The notes: generated from the letters alone by a model not told the origin. Numbered from the stretch's first letter, positions 1-10,896 are shown. The stretch: DNA of 64,000 nucleotides from Gordonia tangerina (GCF_021556435.1 NZ_JAKGCU010000012.1:1-64000), one strand, 5' to 3'. Made by a program: numbers and translations.

Positions 1-249
1 ACAACCCCCAAGCCACCCCAAAGCCGCGAGCACAAAAACCAACGCCCGCGGTCACATACCCCACGCCGCCACCACCATCAGGAACCTCTTGACACCCAAC
101 CCCATAGGATGCTCAGGGAGCGGTGGCGGGTTCGCGTGCGTTCGTGGCACGGAGCCAACTTGCTCCCTCTAGGGAACGGTGGCGGATTCCCGTACTTCTG
201 TGGCGCCGAGCCCAACCTGGTCCCTGAGGAGCGAGGCGCCAGCCGATGG
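1..249. repeat. Intergenic repeat block at left edge
   Basis: No gene could be assigned here. Bases 1-100 are A/C-rich on this strand and open in one minus frame, too short to call. From about 109 there are two related segments 58 bp apart (about 114-156 and 172-213), both built on GGGA-CGGTGGCGG followed by a diverged tail ending GAGCC. They are followed at 221-245 by a sequence that is, apart from one base, the reverse complement of the right arm of the palindromic repeat at 19.1-19.4 kb. The block ends against the stop codon of the next gene (minus strand, TAA at 250-252). Confidence 0.6.
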
Positions 250-1131
250 TTAACTGTCGGTCTCGCACCGCGCCAGCTCGTTGCGGGCAGCAGCGAGCGC
301 GTCGCGGGCACTGTCGAGAGAGGCGGTGGCCAGCCGGGACTGCTCCTCGGCCGCGTCGACCTGGCGCACCGCGAAACGTAACTCGTCGTCGCGCTGTTCG
401 AGCTCGGCTCGCAGTCGGTCGCGCTCCGCGGTGAGGTTGTCGACATGTGCGCGGGCTGCGGCCACTTCTTCGTCACGTTCGGTGACGGCAGCAGTGGCCG
501 ACCGTTCGATCTCCTCGGCCTCCGCGAGGGCCTGACGCGCCCGCCGCAGATCTTCGGCCTCGGCGGTTGCGCTCGCCGATTTCGCAGCATCGGGGGCAGT
601 GCGGTCGGCGCGGTCGGCGCCCGGTTCGTCGGCGGCGTCGGGTACCAGGAAGACCCCCGCTGGCCCGAAGCCGCTGTATTCGGCTGCGGTGACCAGACTC
701 CCGCGCCGCAGCAACTCGGCGACCTCGTCGTCGGCGACCGCGGCACGCAGCGACTGTCCCACTTCACGGATCGCGTTGTCCGACAGCGTGACTCCCTGGT
801 CCCGAGTGTCGCGCTGGATCGATGCCACACATTCGGCGATCAGTGCCTGTCGACGGCCGGCCAACTCACGCAACCGATCTGCCGAGGACCGGCGCTGCGC
901 CGCAAGCAGGTCGGCCGCCAGGTCGAGCAACGCGGTGACCCCATCGGGATCGGTGCGCACCCACTGGTTGATCGCCCAGGCGACCTGGGTGGGCCGTCGT
1001 AGCGAAGTGATCTGTTGCGCCAACCCGCGGTCACCGGCGGCCTTCGCCGCACGGGCGAGCGCAGTGCGCCGCGCGACGAAATCTCCGGGCGGCAGCCCGT
1101 ACAGTTCGTCGGTCACCTCGTCGATGGTCAT
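250..1131 (-). CDS. Hypothetical coiled-coil protein
   Basis: A 293-residue protein of unknown function. The N-terminal half (about 1-150) is helical and includes PTQVAWAINQWVRTDPDGV. An Ala/Asp-rich linker (about 160-185) follows. The C-terminal third (about 186-290) is a long heptad-rich Ala/Glu/Arg stretch expected to form a coiled coil. No signal peptide, membrane segment or catalytic motif is visible. Similar uncharacterised proteins occur in Gordonia and Rhodococcus, from memory. It stands alone, reading away from the divergent TspO-like gene, with a palindromic-repeat fragment directly behind its stop codon. Function is not inferred. Confidence 0.8.
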   Translation of the reverse strand: MTIDEVTDELYGLPPGDFVARRTALARAAKAAGDRGLAQQITSLRRPTQVAWAINQWVRTDPDGVTALLDLAADLLAAQRRSSADRLRELAGRRQALIAECVASIQRDTRDQGVTLSDNAIREVGQSLRAAVADDEVAELLRRGSLVTAAEYSGFGPAGVFLVPDAADEPGADRADRTAPDAAKSASATAEAEDLRRARQALAEAEEIERSATAAVTERDEEVAAARAHVDNLTAERDRLRAELEQRDDELRFAVRQVDAAEEQSRLATASLDSARDALAAARNELARCETDS

Positions 1132-1273
1132 CGGCCGATCTCCGTCTCGGGGGCCAGGAACGGTCCCGGCGGCCCGGTCATCACTTCGCTTTCACGCGCA
1201 CACCTCATCAGTACCGCATCGGCCGGCTCGGGCACAGGCAGGGCGGCAGCCGATGTCCCCTACCCTGGGCGCC

Positions 1274-2044
1274 ATGGGTGCAACAACGCGAGTGAACACC
1301 TCTCTGTCCATTCTCGCGGTCGCAGGTGCGATCGCCCAGATCCTGGCTCCCGTGGTCCCGTTCGCGGGTGTCGGCGCCTCTCCCAACGAGTCGACGGTCG
1401 ACCTGCTGATCACCCCCGCCGGGTACACCTTTTCGATCTGGAGTGTCATCTATCTGTTGTCGCTGGTGTTCGCCGGGATGGTCGTGCTGACGCGGTCCAC
1501 CGGCACCGACGCGCCGGCCCGCGTCACCGCCGACGTCTCCGTCGCGTTCTTCGGCGCCGCAGTCTGGATCCTGTTCTCGGCAGCCGAATGGCAGTGGGTC
1601 ACCTCGATCGTGTTGACAATCATGACCGTGGCCCTCGTCGACGCCGCACGGCTGGTTGCAGGTCCGCGAGACCCCGAAACCCCGGCGTGGCGTGCCACTC
1701 TCACCCGGGTACTGGTCGGCATCTACGCCGGCTGGGCCACCGCTGCGGTGTTCCAGAACTGGGCGTCGGATGCGGCCGACGCGGGTGCCGACGCCGACGC
1801 TGTGGGGTGGCAGATCGTCGTGCTCCTGGTGGCCGCGGTCTTCGCCACGATCATCACCCTCTTCCTCGGTGGCGTGCTGATCGGCTATCCCCTGACGGTG
1901 ATCTGGGCACTGATCGGCATCATCGCGACCTCCGGCGGTGAGACTCCAACGGTCACCGGTGTGTGCCTGGCCACGATCTTCGTCCTGATCATCTCCACCG
2001 GGATCTCGATGTACGCAGCACGATTGCGCACCCGCGCCGCCTGA
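1274..2044 (+). CDS. TspO/MBR-like tryptophan-rich membrane protein
   Basis: A 256-residue integral membrane protein with about six to seven hydrophobic segments. The pattern resembles the TspO/MBR or tryptophan-rich sensory protein family: a first helix, a loop containing PAGYTFSIWSVIYLL, and tryptophans at helix ends. Family members bind tetrapyrroles or sterol-like ligands; any ligand here is unknown. The reading frame is open far upstream, but that part overlaps the neighbouring gene on the other strand. The start used is the ATG at 1274; an in-frame ATG at 1253 would add seven residues. It is divergent from the coiled-coil gene and followed by a secreted hydrolase. Confidence 0.65.
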   Translation: MGATTRVNTSLSILAVAGAIAQILAPVVPFAGVGASPNESTVDLLITPAGYTFSIWSVIYLLSLVFAGMVVLTRSTGTDAPARVTADVSVAFFGAAVWILFSAAEWQWVTSIVLTIMTVALVDAARLVAGPRDPETPAWRATLTRVLVGIYAGWATAAVFQNWASDAADAGADADAVGWQIVVLLVAAVFATIITLFLGGVLIGYPLTVIWALIGIIATSGGETPTVTGVCLATIFVLIISTGISMYAARLRTRAA

Positions 2045-2154
2045 CGCGGCGACCCAGGTGGGCCCGCCGGGTGACCCTCGTCGTTTCGCAACGCCGGACC
2101 TCCGGTTTCAGCGATAGTTGGCCTGGACAACGCGTGCGACGAGGAGGCGGGTAC

Positions 2155-3267
2155 ATGTCACTGAGGCGGCTCACCCGGCGGTTCTGTCTGACGGGCGTGT
2201 TGGCGCTGCTGATCGTGGGCTGGAGTCTTCCCACAGCGGCCCTCGGCGCGCCGGCCAACCGGGTCACCGCGACCGCGGACGGCTTGCGCCTCGATGGCCG
2301 CCCGTGGTGGCCCTCCGGTCTCGACGCCTACCAACTCGCCACCGACTGGTCGGTCAACAGCGGCTGCGGCGCGATGGTCGATCTCGACGCCTACTTCGCC
2401 GCATTGCCACCACATTCCCTGACCCGGTTCGACCTGTTCGCGCAACTCGCGGTGAACAAGAACACCGGGGAACTCGATTTCGCCCCGATGGATGCCGTGT
2501 TCGCTGCGGCGACTCGACACGACCAGATGGTGATCCCGGTCTTGTCCTCCGGTGAGGGCGCTTGCGAGAGTGGCGAGTTCAAGGATCACGACTGGTACGC
2601 ATCGGGGTGGCGCGCACAGGTCGCGGCCGGCGGGCTGACCTTCGAACAGTGGATGCGAACGGCCGTGAGTCGATGGAAGAGCAGTCCGGCGCTGGCCGGC
2701 TGGGAGATGGTCGGCGAACCCGAATCCAGTATCTGCGGTGACACGGCCTGTCGGTGGCAGAGCCGTATCTGCCCACCGGATGCGGCGCTGGTGCTGCGCC
2801 ACTTCTTCGACACGGCCGGTGCGGTGTTGCATCGCATCCATCGGGCCGGGCTGATCTGGTCAGGCCTGGCCGGCGGCGGACAATGTGGCACGGCGGGACC
2901 GCAGTACGAGTATGTGGGTGGTTCGCGACATCTCGGTGTGCTGGACTACCACGACTACGGCTCGGACGGGGTGCCCTTGCCCGGCGACCAGTGGAACGGT
3001 CTGGCCGAGCGTATTCGCCAGGGCGCGGTGCTCGGCAAACCGGTGGCGGTCAACGAGATCGGCCAAGGTGCCGGCTCGTGTGGAAGCCTCGCGCAACGTG
3101 CGGCGGACTTCCGGACGAAGGTCAGCGGGCAGCGCGCTGCAGGCACTGCGACCGCGCTGTTCTGGGCATTCGTGCCCGACCCGCGCCCCGACGAGTGCAC
3201 CTATGACATCGGACCCGACGACCCGGTGTTCGACCTCGTGGCCGATCTGTCCACCGTCACCGACTGA
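2155..3267 (+). CDS. Secreted GH5-like glycoside hydrolase
   Basis: A 370-residue exported enzyme. An Arg-rich start, a hydrophobic core (about 11-30) and an Ala-x-Ala site near residue 33 form a Sec signal peptide. The remainder reads as a cellulase/mannanase-type TIM barrel: VGEPE (Glu188, candidate acid/base), YHDYG (His266) and VAVNEIG (Glu301, candidate nucleophile). Several cysteines in the C-terminal half suit an extracellular disulfide-bonded protein. The start is ATG 2155, preceded by GAGGAGG. The polysaccharide substrate cannot be read from sequence. It lies between the TspO-like gene and the convergent GMC oxidoreductase, with no visible operon partner. Confidence 0.75.
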   Translation: MSLRRLTRRFCLTGVLALLIVGWSLPTAALGAPANRVTATADGLRLDGRPWWPSGLDAYQLATDWSVNSGCGAMVDLDAYFAALPPHSLTRFDLFAQLAVNKNTGELDFAPMDAVFAAATRHDQMVIPVLSSGEGACESGEFKDHDWYASGWRAQVAAGGLTFEQWMRTAVSRWKSSPALAGWEMVGEPESSICGDTACRWQSRICPPDAALVLRHFFDTAGAVLHRIHRAGLIWSGLAGGGQCGTAGPQYEYVGGSRHLGVLDYHDYGSDGVPLPGDQWNGLAERIRQGAVLGKPVAVNEIGQGAGSCGSLAQRAADFRTKVSGQRAAGTATALFWAFVPDPRPDECTYDIGPDDPVFDLVADLSTVTD

Positions 3268-3307
3268 GTCAGCCCGATCTGCACTCGACGTGTGGCGGCG
3301 ACGTCAG

Positions 3308-5083
3308 TCAGAGGCCCAGTTCGACCATCCGTCGGGTGATCCGATCGTCGGTGGTGACCACCGGCGCGCCCGACGCCACCCACGGGTCGCCGCCGAAGTA
3401 GGTGGTCATGATCTTCTCGGCGGTTCGGGTGGCGATCGCCTGGGTGGTGAGCGTGGGGTTGGGCCCGCCGAGTGAGTTGGCCAGGACCGAGTTGTCGGCG
3501 ATGAACAGCCGGTCGACGAACCTCGCTTCCCCGCTGGACCGGGCCACCGAATTGGTGGCCGAATCCCCCATCCGCATCGACGAATGCACATGCAGCAGCA
3601 ATGGAGCCCAGTCCAATCGGTAGACGGTTCGCGCTCCGGCCTTGCGCAGCAGGTGTGCCGCCTTGGTCGCGACGAATTCGCGGTTGCGTCGTGTCGGCGC
3701 CGATCGTTTGCGGATGTCGATGTCGATCTTCGCGACCGCTCCGTTCGAGTCGGCGGGCATCGCCGAGGGGACGATCCGACACTCCGGCTCCACATGGTCG
3801 TCGGTGATGCACAGGATGTTCAGCATCGGATCGATGCCGTGCGACATGAACTCGCGCAGTTCGTCACCGGCAAGACGACCGGTCGGTCCGTCCCAGGCCC
3901 CCCGCATCCCTCGCCCGTTGGTGTACTGACCCCGGATCCCGCTGTTGGACAGGGTCATCGTGAATGCCTGGATCGCGGGAGTGACACCGGAGTTCTCCAG
4001 ACACCCGTAGCCCGGCAACTCGACCCGGGCACACGAGTTCGCTCCCCGCGTATTGCCGGTGTCCTCGTCGAACAGTCCGACGACCCAGTCGAACCAATGA
4101 TCGGTGTGGCCACGTCCCACCCAGTCATTCGGGTTCGGCAAGCCACTGTTGAACCACAGTCGCGGACTCTCGGTGGCACCGGCGGCGAGCACCACGACCC
4201 GGGCGTCCTCCCGTGACTCGGCACCGGTCGCGTTGTCGCGCCAGGTGACACCCGTGGCGCGGCGACGGGCGCTCCGCTCCTCGGAGTGGATCTGCACCAC
4301 GAAGCAGTCGGTCTTGAGTTCGACCGCTCGGCCGCCCGGTCGTACCACGTCGGCGGCGAGCGCGAGCGGGACATAACTGTTGTCGGTCGATCGGCGGGCG
4401 AAGAGGTTCCGCGGCGCTCGCGCCGGTTGGTAGCAGCCCTGGAAACAGTGACCACAGAAGGTGCAGCCACTGGCCTGCGGGTGGACGAGAAGGTGAGACT
4501 CCGACGTTCTACCGGCCGTACCGCCCGGGTGCAGGATGCAATTCGGTTGCGGGCGAAAGGAAGCGCGGGTGGTGTCCCGGGATCTCTGCAACGGCAGCCC
4601 CAGCCCCTCGCATCCCCGGAAGAAGAGCGCCTCCTTGGTGCCCATCGGCGCGGGCTTGACCGGAAGGGTCTCCTCGACCCATTCCAGATAGGGCACCAGC
4701 TCCCGGTAGCCGAACGGAAAACGGTGTGCCGTGTCGTACCGGGCGGCGTCGGCCCCGCGATAATCCGCGAACACCCCCGGATAGGGTCGTGGACTGTTAC
4801 CGAAGAAGTGTTGGGTGGTGCCGCCGACTCCGGCCAGTTCCCAGACGAAGCTGTTCTGTGCCCACTCGCGATACCACCCTGCCTTGCTGCGGTCCGCGGG
4901 CCCGAACCGCAGAAACCCGGCGGTGGGGTCGTTGGCGTCGAACTCCAGGTGTGACCACTGACTTTCCGGATTGGCCTGTCGCGGGCCGCCTTCCAGAAGC
5001 AGGACGTCGAGGCCTTGGCCGGCGAGTTCGGCGGCGACGACGGGCCCGCCGCCACCCGCGCCGATCACGATCACGTCACGCAC
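3308..5083 (-). CDS. GMC-family oxidoreductase with a Cys cluster
   Basis: A 591-residue FAD-dependent glucose-methanol-choline type dehydrogenase or oxidase. The N-terminus carries the dinucleotide-binding motif VIGAGGGGPVVAAEL. The C-terminal domain has the catalytic His region (HVHSSMRMGDSATN) and the GMC-type end (NSLGGPNPTLT). Cys207, Cys210, Cys213 and Cys217 form a CX2CX2CX3C pattern that could hold an Fe-S cluster. Translation starts at GTG 5083, 3 nt after the stop of the upstream partner gene, so the two are probably coupled. Distantly related proteins include cholesterol, gluconate and other alcohol dehydrogenases; the substrate is unknown. Confidence 0.85.
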   Translation of the reverse strand: MRDVIVIGAGGGGPVVAAELAGQGLDVLLLEGGPRQANPESQWSHLEFDANDPTAGFLRFGPADRSKAGWYREWAQNSFVWELAGVGGTTQHFFGNSPRPYPGVFADYRGADAARYDTAHRFPFGYRELVPYLEWVEETLPVKPAPMGTKEALFFRGCEGLGLPLQRSRDTTRASFRPQPNCILHPGGTAGRTSESHLLVHPQASGCTFCGHCFQGCYQPARAPRNLFARRSTDNSYVPLALAADVVRPGGRAVELKTDCFVVQIHSEERSARRRATGVTWRDNATGAESREDARVVVLAAGATESPRLWFNSGLPNPNDWVGRGHTDHWFDWVVGLFDEDTGNTRGANSCARVELPGYGCLENSGVTPAIQAFTMTLSNSGIRGQYTNGRGMRGAWDGPTGRLAGDELREFMSHGIDPMLNILCITDDHVEPECRIVPSAMPADSNGAVAKIDIDIRKRSAPTRRNREFVATKAAHLLRKAGARTVYRLDWAPLLLHVHSSMRMGDSATNSVARSSGEARFVDRLFIADNSVLANSLGGPNPTLTTQAIATRTAEKIMTTYFGGDPWVASGAPVVTTDDRITRRMVELGL

Positions 5084-5086
5084 AGA

Positions 5087-5918
5087 TCAGAACTCCTCGA
5101 ATCCCTGGTAGTAGCCGATGAAATCGTCGTGGCCGTTCACCAGCCCCTCGGTCCGGTAGCGGCTGATATCCCAGGCGAGCGGGCGTTTGACGAGGCGGCC
5201 CGCGGACTGGTCGTAGAGGCGGTGCTCACTCCAGACGGTGAATGCCGATCCGTCGAGGAGGATCCCGCCGACGAACCTCAGCACTCCGGCGGCCGACCCG
5301 CGCAGCGGTTGGGGGCAGTGCGTCGTCGAAGATCGCGGCGAGATCGGCGAGCGGACGCTCGATCAATTCGAAAGTGCGACATTTGGTTCGGTAGTCGGCG
5401 TTGGCGAACGGTGAGGCGAATGGTCCGACGAACGGCGCCCCGGCCAGGACTGCGGCCACATCCACCACGAGTCCCGCCAACAGGGACAGCGGGAAGGTGC
5501 GGTCGTTGTCGGCGATCCCGAGCCCGCGGTCGACCGCGTCGGCGGCCTGCGTACCCGGCAGCGGTACCGAGCCGGCGCCCAGATCGGCAAGCGTCACCGA
5601 CAACGCCACCGCGACGGGCCGGACGAGTTGGTCTCCCTGGGGCAGGAAGCGGTCGATCAAACCGATGAACTCGTCGGCCGCGCCGTCGGTCATGGCTCCA
5701 CCGCCGCGCGCGCTGACGCCCTGCCGTGCCGAATAGGGGTCGTCGCCGGGCATCACCATCACGGCGACCCCGCGCAAGGCGTCACGAGATGAGGCCCGCA
5801 GACCGCCGAGCACCTGCCGCGCGAGCGGCGGCAGGTCGGTGTAACCGTCCGGTGGTGCGGCCGTGGCCGCCGACCCTCGCGAGATCGCCGCGACCACCGC
5901 GGCCAACCCGGTCGTCAC
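5087..5918 (-). pseudogene. Frameshifted small partner of the GMC oxidoreductase
   Basis: A continuous protein is split between two reading frames. The frame from GTG 5918 encodes a hydrophobic, exported-looking N-terminus and about 200 residues up to DDALPP, then drifts into Arg-rich nonsense. The C-terminal part (VLRFVGGILLDG to YYQGFEEF) lies in another frame and ends 3 nt before the GMC gene. Removing one G from the run of five at 5311-5315 joins them as DDALPQPLRGSAAGVLRFVG. Gene order and size resemble the gluconate-dehydrogenase small-subunit-like or DUF5987-type proteins beside GMC enzymes, from memory. It is either a true frameshift or a homopolymer sequencing error. Confidence 0.7.
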
Positions 5919-6150
5919 CAGCAGATCCCCTGCGACTGATGGGTGAATGCACTCCCGACCTAACCCTCGTCGGTCACCGCCACGCCGCCGGACAACGCCA
6001 CGGTCTCGAGCGACACCGCGCGTGGCACTGCCTTCGCACGCTACGGCAACGACACCGGAATCGCATGATTCCGGTGCAACGCCGCAAGATCGGACGGAAC
6101 CAACCGTCGACTCATTGACAACCCCGAGGTCGCGACGGTACGAAGCGGAG
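5919..6150. other. Intergenic region between divergent genes
   Basis: About 230 bp separate the frameshifted gene from the MBL-fold gene. Both neighbours start here and are transcribed outwards, so their promoters must lie within it. I see no convincing -35/-10 pair, strong dyad or small gene. The sequence CGCATGATTCCGGTGC around 6061-6076 is the least GC-rich part. Confidence 0.4.
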
Positions 6151-7044
6151 ATGGCGAACGACCGGGCCTTTGGCGCATCTCACTATGGCGATGTCACGGT
6201 GTTGACCTCCAGGCACGGCGGCGCCTATCCGTACGGCAATTCCGTGGTCGTCCAGGGTTCGGAGGCCACGCTCGTGATCGATCCGTCGCTGGAGATCGAT
6301 CACGATCCGGTCGGCGCCGATGCGGTGATGATCAGTCACGCCCACGAGGACCACCTCGCGGGACTGCGCCATTTCACCGCCCGCACCCACTGTCATCGCG
6401 CCGACGTCGACGCCGTCCGATCTCTGGAGGTGTTGCTCGACGGATACGGCCTGACCGCGGCCGAGAAGGTCGCGGTCGCCGAGCAGATCGGTGACGAGTT
6501 CCACCTGCCCACCGGATTCCCCGAGGCGGTGGGCGTCGACGACGAACATCGGTTCGACCTCGGTGGGGTGACCGCCACCGTGATCCACCTGCCCGGGCAC
6601 ACCGCCGGCCACTGCGGTGTCCTGGTGGAGCCCACGGGATTTCTCTATGTGGCCGACATCGACCTGACGTCGTTCGGCCCGATGTACGGCGACGTCGGCA
6701 GCAGCGTGGAAGCCTACCTTCGTTCGATCGATGTGGTGGGCTCGATCGACGCACGATGGTACGGGACCTTTCATCAGAAAGGTGTCATCGACGGCGCCGC
6801 CGAGTTCTGCCGGCGCCTCTCCGACTATGCGCAGGTCATCGGCCGCCGCGAGGACCGCCTCGTGGCATTTCTGGACCGACCCAGAACTCTCGACGACATC
6901 GTGCGGCACCGGCTGGTCTATCGCCCGCATGTCGAATTGCCGTTCGTCGATGCCGTCGAGCGACGCACCGCGCAGCTACACCTCGAACGATTGATCGGCC
7001 ACGGCGTCGTCGAGAGACTCGACGACGGCTACGTCGCGCGCTGA
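6151..7044 (+). CDS. MBL-fold metallo-hydrolase
   Basis: A 297-residue cytosolic protein with the metallo-beta-lactamase zinc signature HAHEDH (in ISHAHEDHLAG), a later metal His in HLPGHTAGHCG, and the metal-bridging Asp in VADIDLTSFG. The C-terminal about 70 residues, after the phosphate-hydrolase-like core, look like a small winged-helix module (LDDIVRHRLVYRP to IGHGVVERLDDG), as in LACTB2-like or PP1-type MBL proteins. The natural substrate cannot be assigned. The start is ATG 6151, chosen because upstream in-frame codons show no coding character. It precedes the dodecin gene by about 80 bp on the same strand. Confidence 0.8.
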   Translation: MANDRAFGASHYGDVTVLTSRHGGAYPYGNSVVVQGSEATLVIDPSLEIDHDPVGADAVMISHAHEDHLAGLRHFTARTHCHRADVDAVRSLEVLLDGYGLTAAEKVAVAEQIGDEFHLPTGFPEAVGVDDEHRFDLGGVTATVIHLPGHTAGHCGVLVEPTGFLYVADIDLTSFGPMYGDVGSSVEAYLRSIDVVGSIDARWYGTFHQKGVIDGAAEFCRRLSDYAQVIGRREDRLVAFLDRPRTLDDIVRHRLVYRPHVELPFVDAVERRTAQLHLERLIGHGVVERLDDGYVAR

Positions 7045-7127
7045 CCGGGGTCATCACCACAAACATCGGGCGCATGGGTCTCCCGAAACCCACGGTCGAG
7101 TGGCCGACGACGTGGGAGTATCGGCCC

Positions 7128-7352
7128 ATGAGTGATCACACGTATCGAGTCATCGAGGTAGTCGGGTCCTCTTCGGACGGCACAGACGCGGCCATCGCCA
7201 ATGCGATCGCTCGGGTCACCCAGACCACCCGGAACGTGGAATGGTTCGAGGTCGTCAGCACACGCGGACACATCGTGGATGGGGCCATCGCGCACACGCA
7301 GGTGACGCTGAAGGTGGGCTTCCGCATCGAATCCGGGGACACCCTGAGCTGA
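7128..7352 (+). CDS. Dodecin (flavin-binding protein)
   Basis: A 74-residue protein that matches dodecin along its whole length: YRVIEVVGSS at the N-terminus, DAAIANAIARV helix, VEWFEVV with the flavin-stacking Trp, RGHIVDG and the terminal QVTLKVGFRIE strand. Dodecins assemble as hollow dodecamers that store riboflavin, FMN or FAD and guard against flavin photochemistry. The start is ATG 7128. It sits directly upstream of furA-katG, in a region also rich in flavoenzymes, but no shared regulation is visible. Confidence 0.9.
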   Translation: MSDHTYRVIEVVGSSSDGTDAAIANAIARVTQTTRNVEWFEVVSTRGHIVDGAIAHTQVTLKVGFRIESGDTLS

Positions 7353-7384
7353 CGTCTCAATTCGAGACATCTCCCGGCAAAAAC

Positions 7385-7412
7385 TTGACTCAGTCCAGAA
7401 AAGCGGCATGAT
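7385..7412 (+). promoter_or_regulatory. furA promoter and probable FurA operator
   Basis: TTGACT (7385-7390) and CATGAT (7407-7412) form a sigma-A-like pair with a 16-bp spacer. It lies so close to the GTG at 7419 that the transcript would be nearly leaderless, as known for mycobacterial furA. The AT-richer stretch ACTTGACTCAGTCCAGAAAA overlaps it. It resembles, from memory, the self-regulatory FurA site described for mycobacterial furA-katG. Confidence 0.6.
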
Positions 7413-7418
7413 GGTCTC

Positions 7419-7862
7419 GTGCCATCACAGACAGATCACGTAAGACGTTTGCGTGAAGCCGATTTGCGGGTCACCCGCCCGCGCATCGCCGTTCTCGATG
7501 CGGTGTGCGCACATCCCCACGCCGACACCGACACGATCGTCGGCGCAGTTCGTACCGGACTGCCGGATGTGTCGCGTCAGGCGGTGTACGACGTGCTGCG
7601 CGCGTTGACAACCGCAGGCCTGGTGCGGCGAATCCAACCGTCCGGTCACGTCGCTCGCTACGAGTCACGGGTCGGCGACAACCATCATCACGTCATCTGC
7701 CGGTCCTGCGGGATCATCGGCGACGTCGATTGCGCCGTCGGGGAGGCTCCGTGCCTCACTCCGTCGGAACACCACGGCTTCATTCTCGACGAGGCCGAGG
7801 TCATCTACTGGGGACTCTGCGCCGACTGCGCAGCCGCTCCTGCTTCGGGGTCACAGCCGTGA
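7419..7862 (+). CDS. furA: Fur-family redox regulator FurA
   Basis: A 147-residue Fur-family repressor. Residues about 10-80 form the winged helix (LRVTRPRIAVLDAV, DVSRQAVYDVLRALTTAGLVRRI). The dimerisation domain carries the metal ligands HHHVICRSC and a second CxxC (WGLCADC) for a structural zinc. By homology with actinobacterial FurA/CatR it represses its own gene and katG and is released by peroxide. Translation starts at GTG 7419, just downstream of a sigma-A-like promoter. katG begins 36 nt after the stop, so the pair forms one peroxide-response operon. Confidence 0.92.
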   Translation: MPSQTDHVRRLREADLRVTRPRIAVLDAVCAHPHADTDTIVGAVRTGLPDVSRQAVYDVLRALTTAGLVRRIQPSGHVARYESRVGDNHHHVICRSCGIIGDVDCAVGEAPCLTPSEHHGFILDEAEVIYWGLCADCAAAPASGSQP

Positions 7863-10127
<2,265 letters not shown>

Positions 10128-10146
10128 GTCGCATCTGAGCGGTGAC

Positions 10147-10181
10147 GATGCTGCCCTCCGGCCTCGCCGGAGGGCAGCATC
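10147..10181. terminator. Bidirectional terminator between katG and bluB
   Basis: A perfect 16-bp stem: GATGCTGCCCTCCGGC (10147-10162), loop CTC, then its exact complement (10166-10181). It lies 20 nt after katG and just beyond the end of the convergent bluB gene. No U-tract follows on either strand, as is common for actinobacterial terminators. Confidence 0.85.
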
Positions 10182-10185
10182 TGTC

Positions 10186-10803
10186 TCACCGGAAGCCCTC
10201 CCGATGGACCGCCTCGGCCAGCGGGCGCCGGGTCCGCCATCCGAACCGTTCGAGGTCCGGAACCGTCTGCAGCTGTGTGACCGGGCCCAGGCACAGCCAG
10301 GCGACCACGTCCGTCGACTCCGGCACTCCGATCAGGTCGCGAAGGAAGTTCTCCTGGTAGAACGAGACCCACCCGACTCCCAGGCCCTCGGCGGTGGCCG
10401 CCAGCCAGAGGTTCTGAATCGCCAATCCCACCGACAGCCGCCCGGTTTCGTCGATGGTGTGCCGGCCGAGCACGTGCTGACCACCCCGATCCGACCGATA
10501 GGTCACCACCACACCGGTCCCGGCTTGCTCGATGCCCTCGACCACGATGGGCCCGAAGGTGGCCGCACGATCAGCCGGCAGCGACTGTGCGAAATCCTCC
10601 CGGCACCCGGCGACATGTTCGGAGAACCGCGACAACACCGCGCGATCCTGGATCACCACGAAGTCCCACGGTTGGGTGTTGCCGACGCTCGGCGCGGCAT
10701 GCGCCGCGGCCAGCACCCGCCACAACCGCGGCTCGTCGATCACCGCGCCGCTGAACTCGCTGCGCACATCACGGCGCCGTGCGATCGCCTCGTAGACGTC
10801 CAT
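10186..10803 (-). CDS. bluB: BluB, 5,6-dimethylbenzimidazole synthase
   Basis: A 205-residue nitroreductase-fold protein with the BluB hallmarks RRDVRSEF near the N-terminus, AAHAAPSVGNTQPWDF, and GLAIQNLWLAATAEGLGVGWVSFY. BluB cleaves reduced FMN with O2 to give 5,6-dimethylbenzimidazole, the lower ligand of vitamin B12. The match to BluB is better than to drug-type nitroreductases. No other cobalamin gene is nearby. The start is ATG 10803; the gene is convergent with katG and divergent from the methyltransferase. Confidence 0.85.
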   Translation of the reverse strand: MDVYEAIARRRDVRSEFSGAVIDEPRLWRVLAAAHAAPSVGNTQPWDFVVIQDRAVLSRFSEHVAGCREDFAQSLPADRAATFGPIVVEGIEQAGTGVVVTYRSDRGGQHVLGRHTIDETGRLSVGLAIQNLWLAATAEGLGVGWVSFYQENFLRDLIGVPESTDVVAWLCLGPVTQLQTVPDLERFGWRTRRPLAEAVHREGFR

Positions 10804-10896
10804 CTGCTCCCCTCGTCTGCCTCACTTGCGTACCAACCACCCCGCGCCGCCGGATGCGTGCCGTTCGATGCGCCGAGCCTGTGCCACCATGGGCTG

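Noticed and set aside
599..1273. A long N-terminal extension of the TspO-like protein
   Set aside because: It overlaps the coiled-coil gene on the other strand and encodes Arg/Ser-rich sequence without membrane-protein character.
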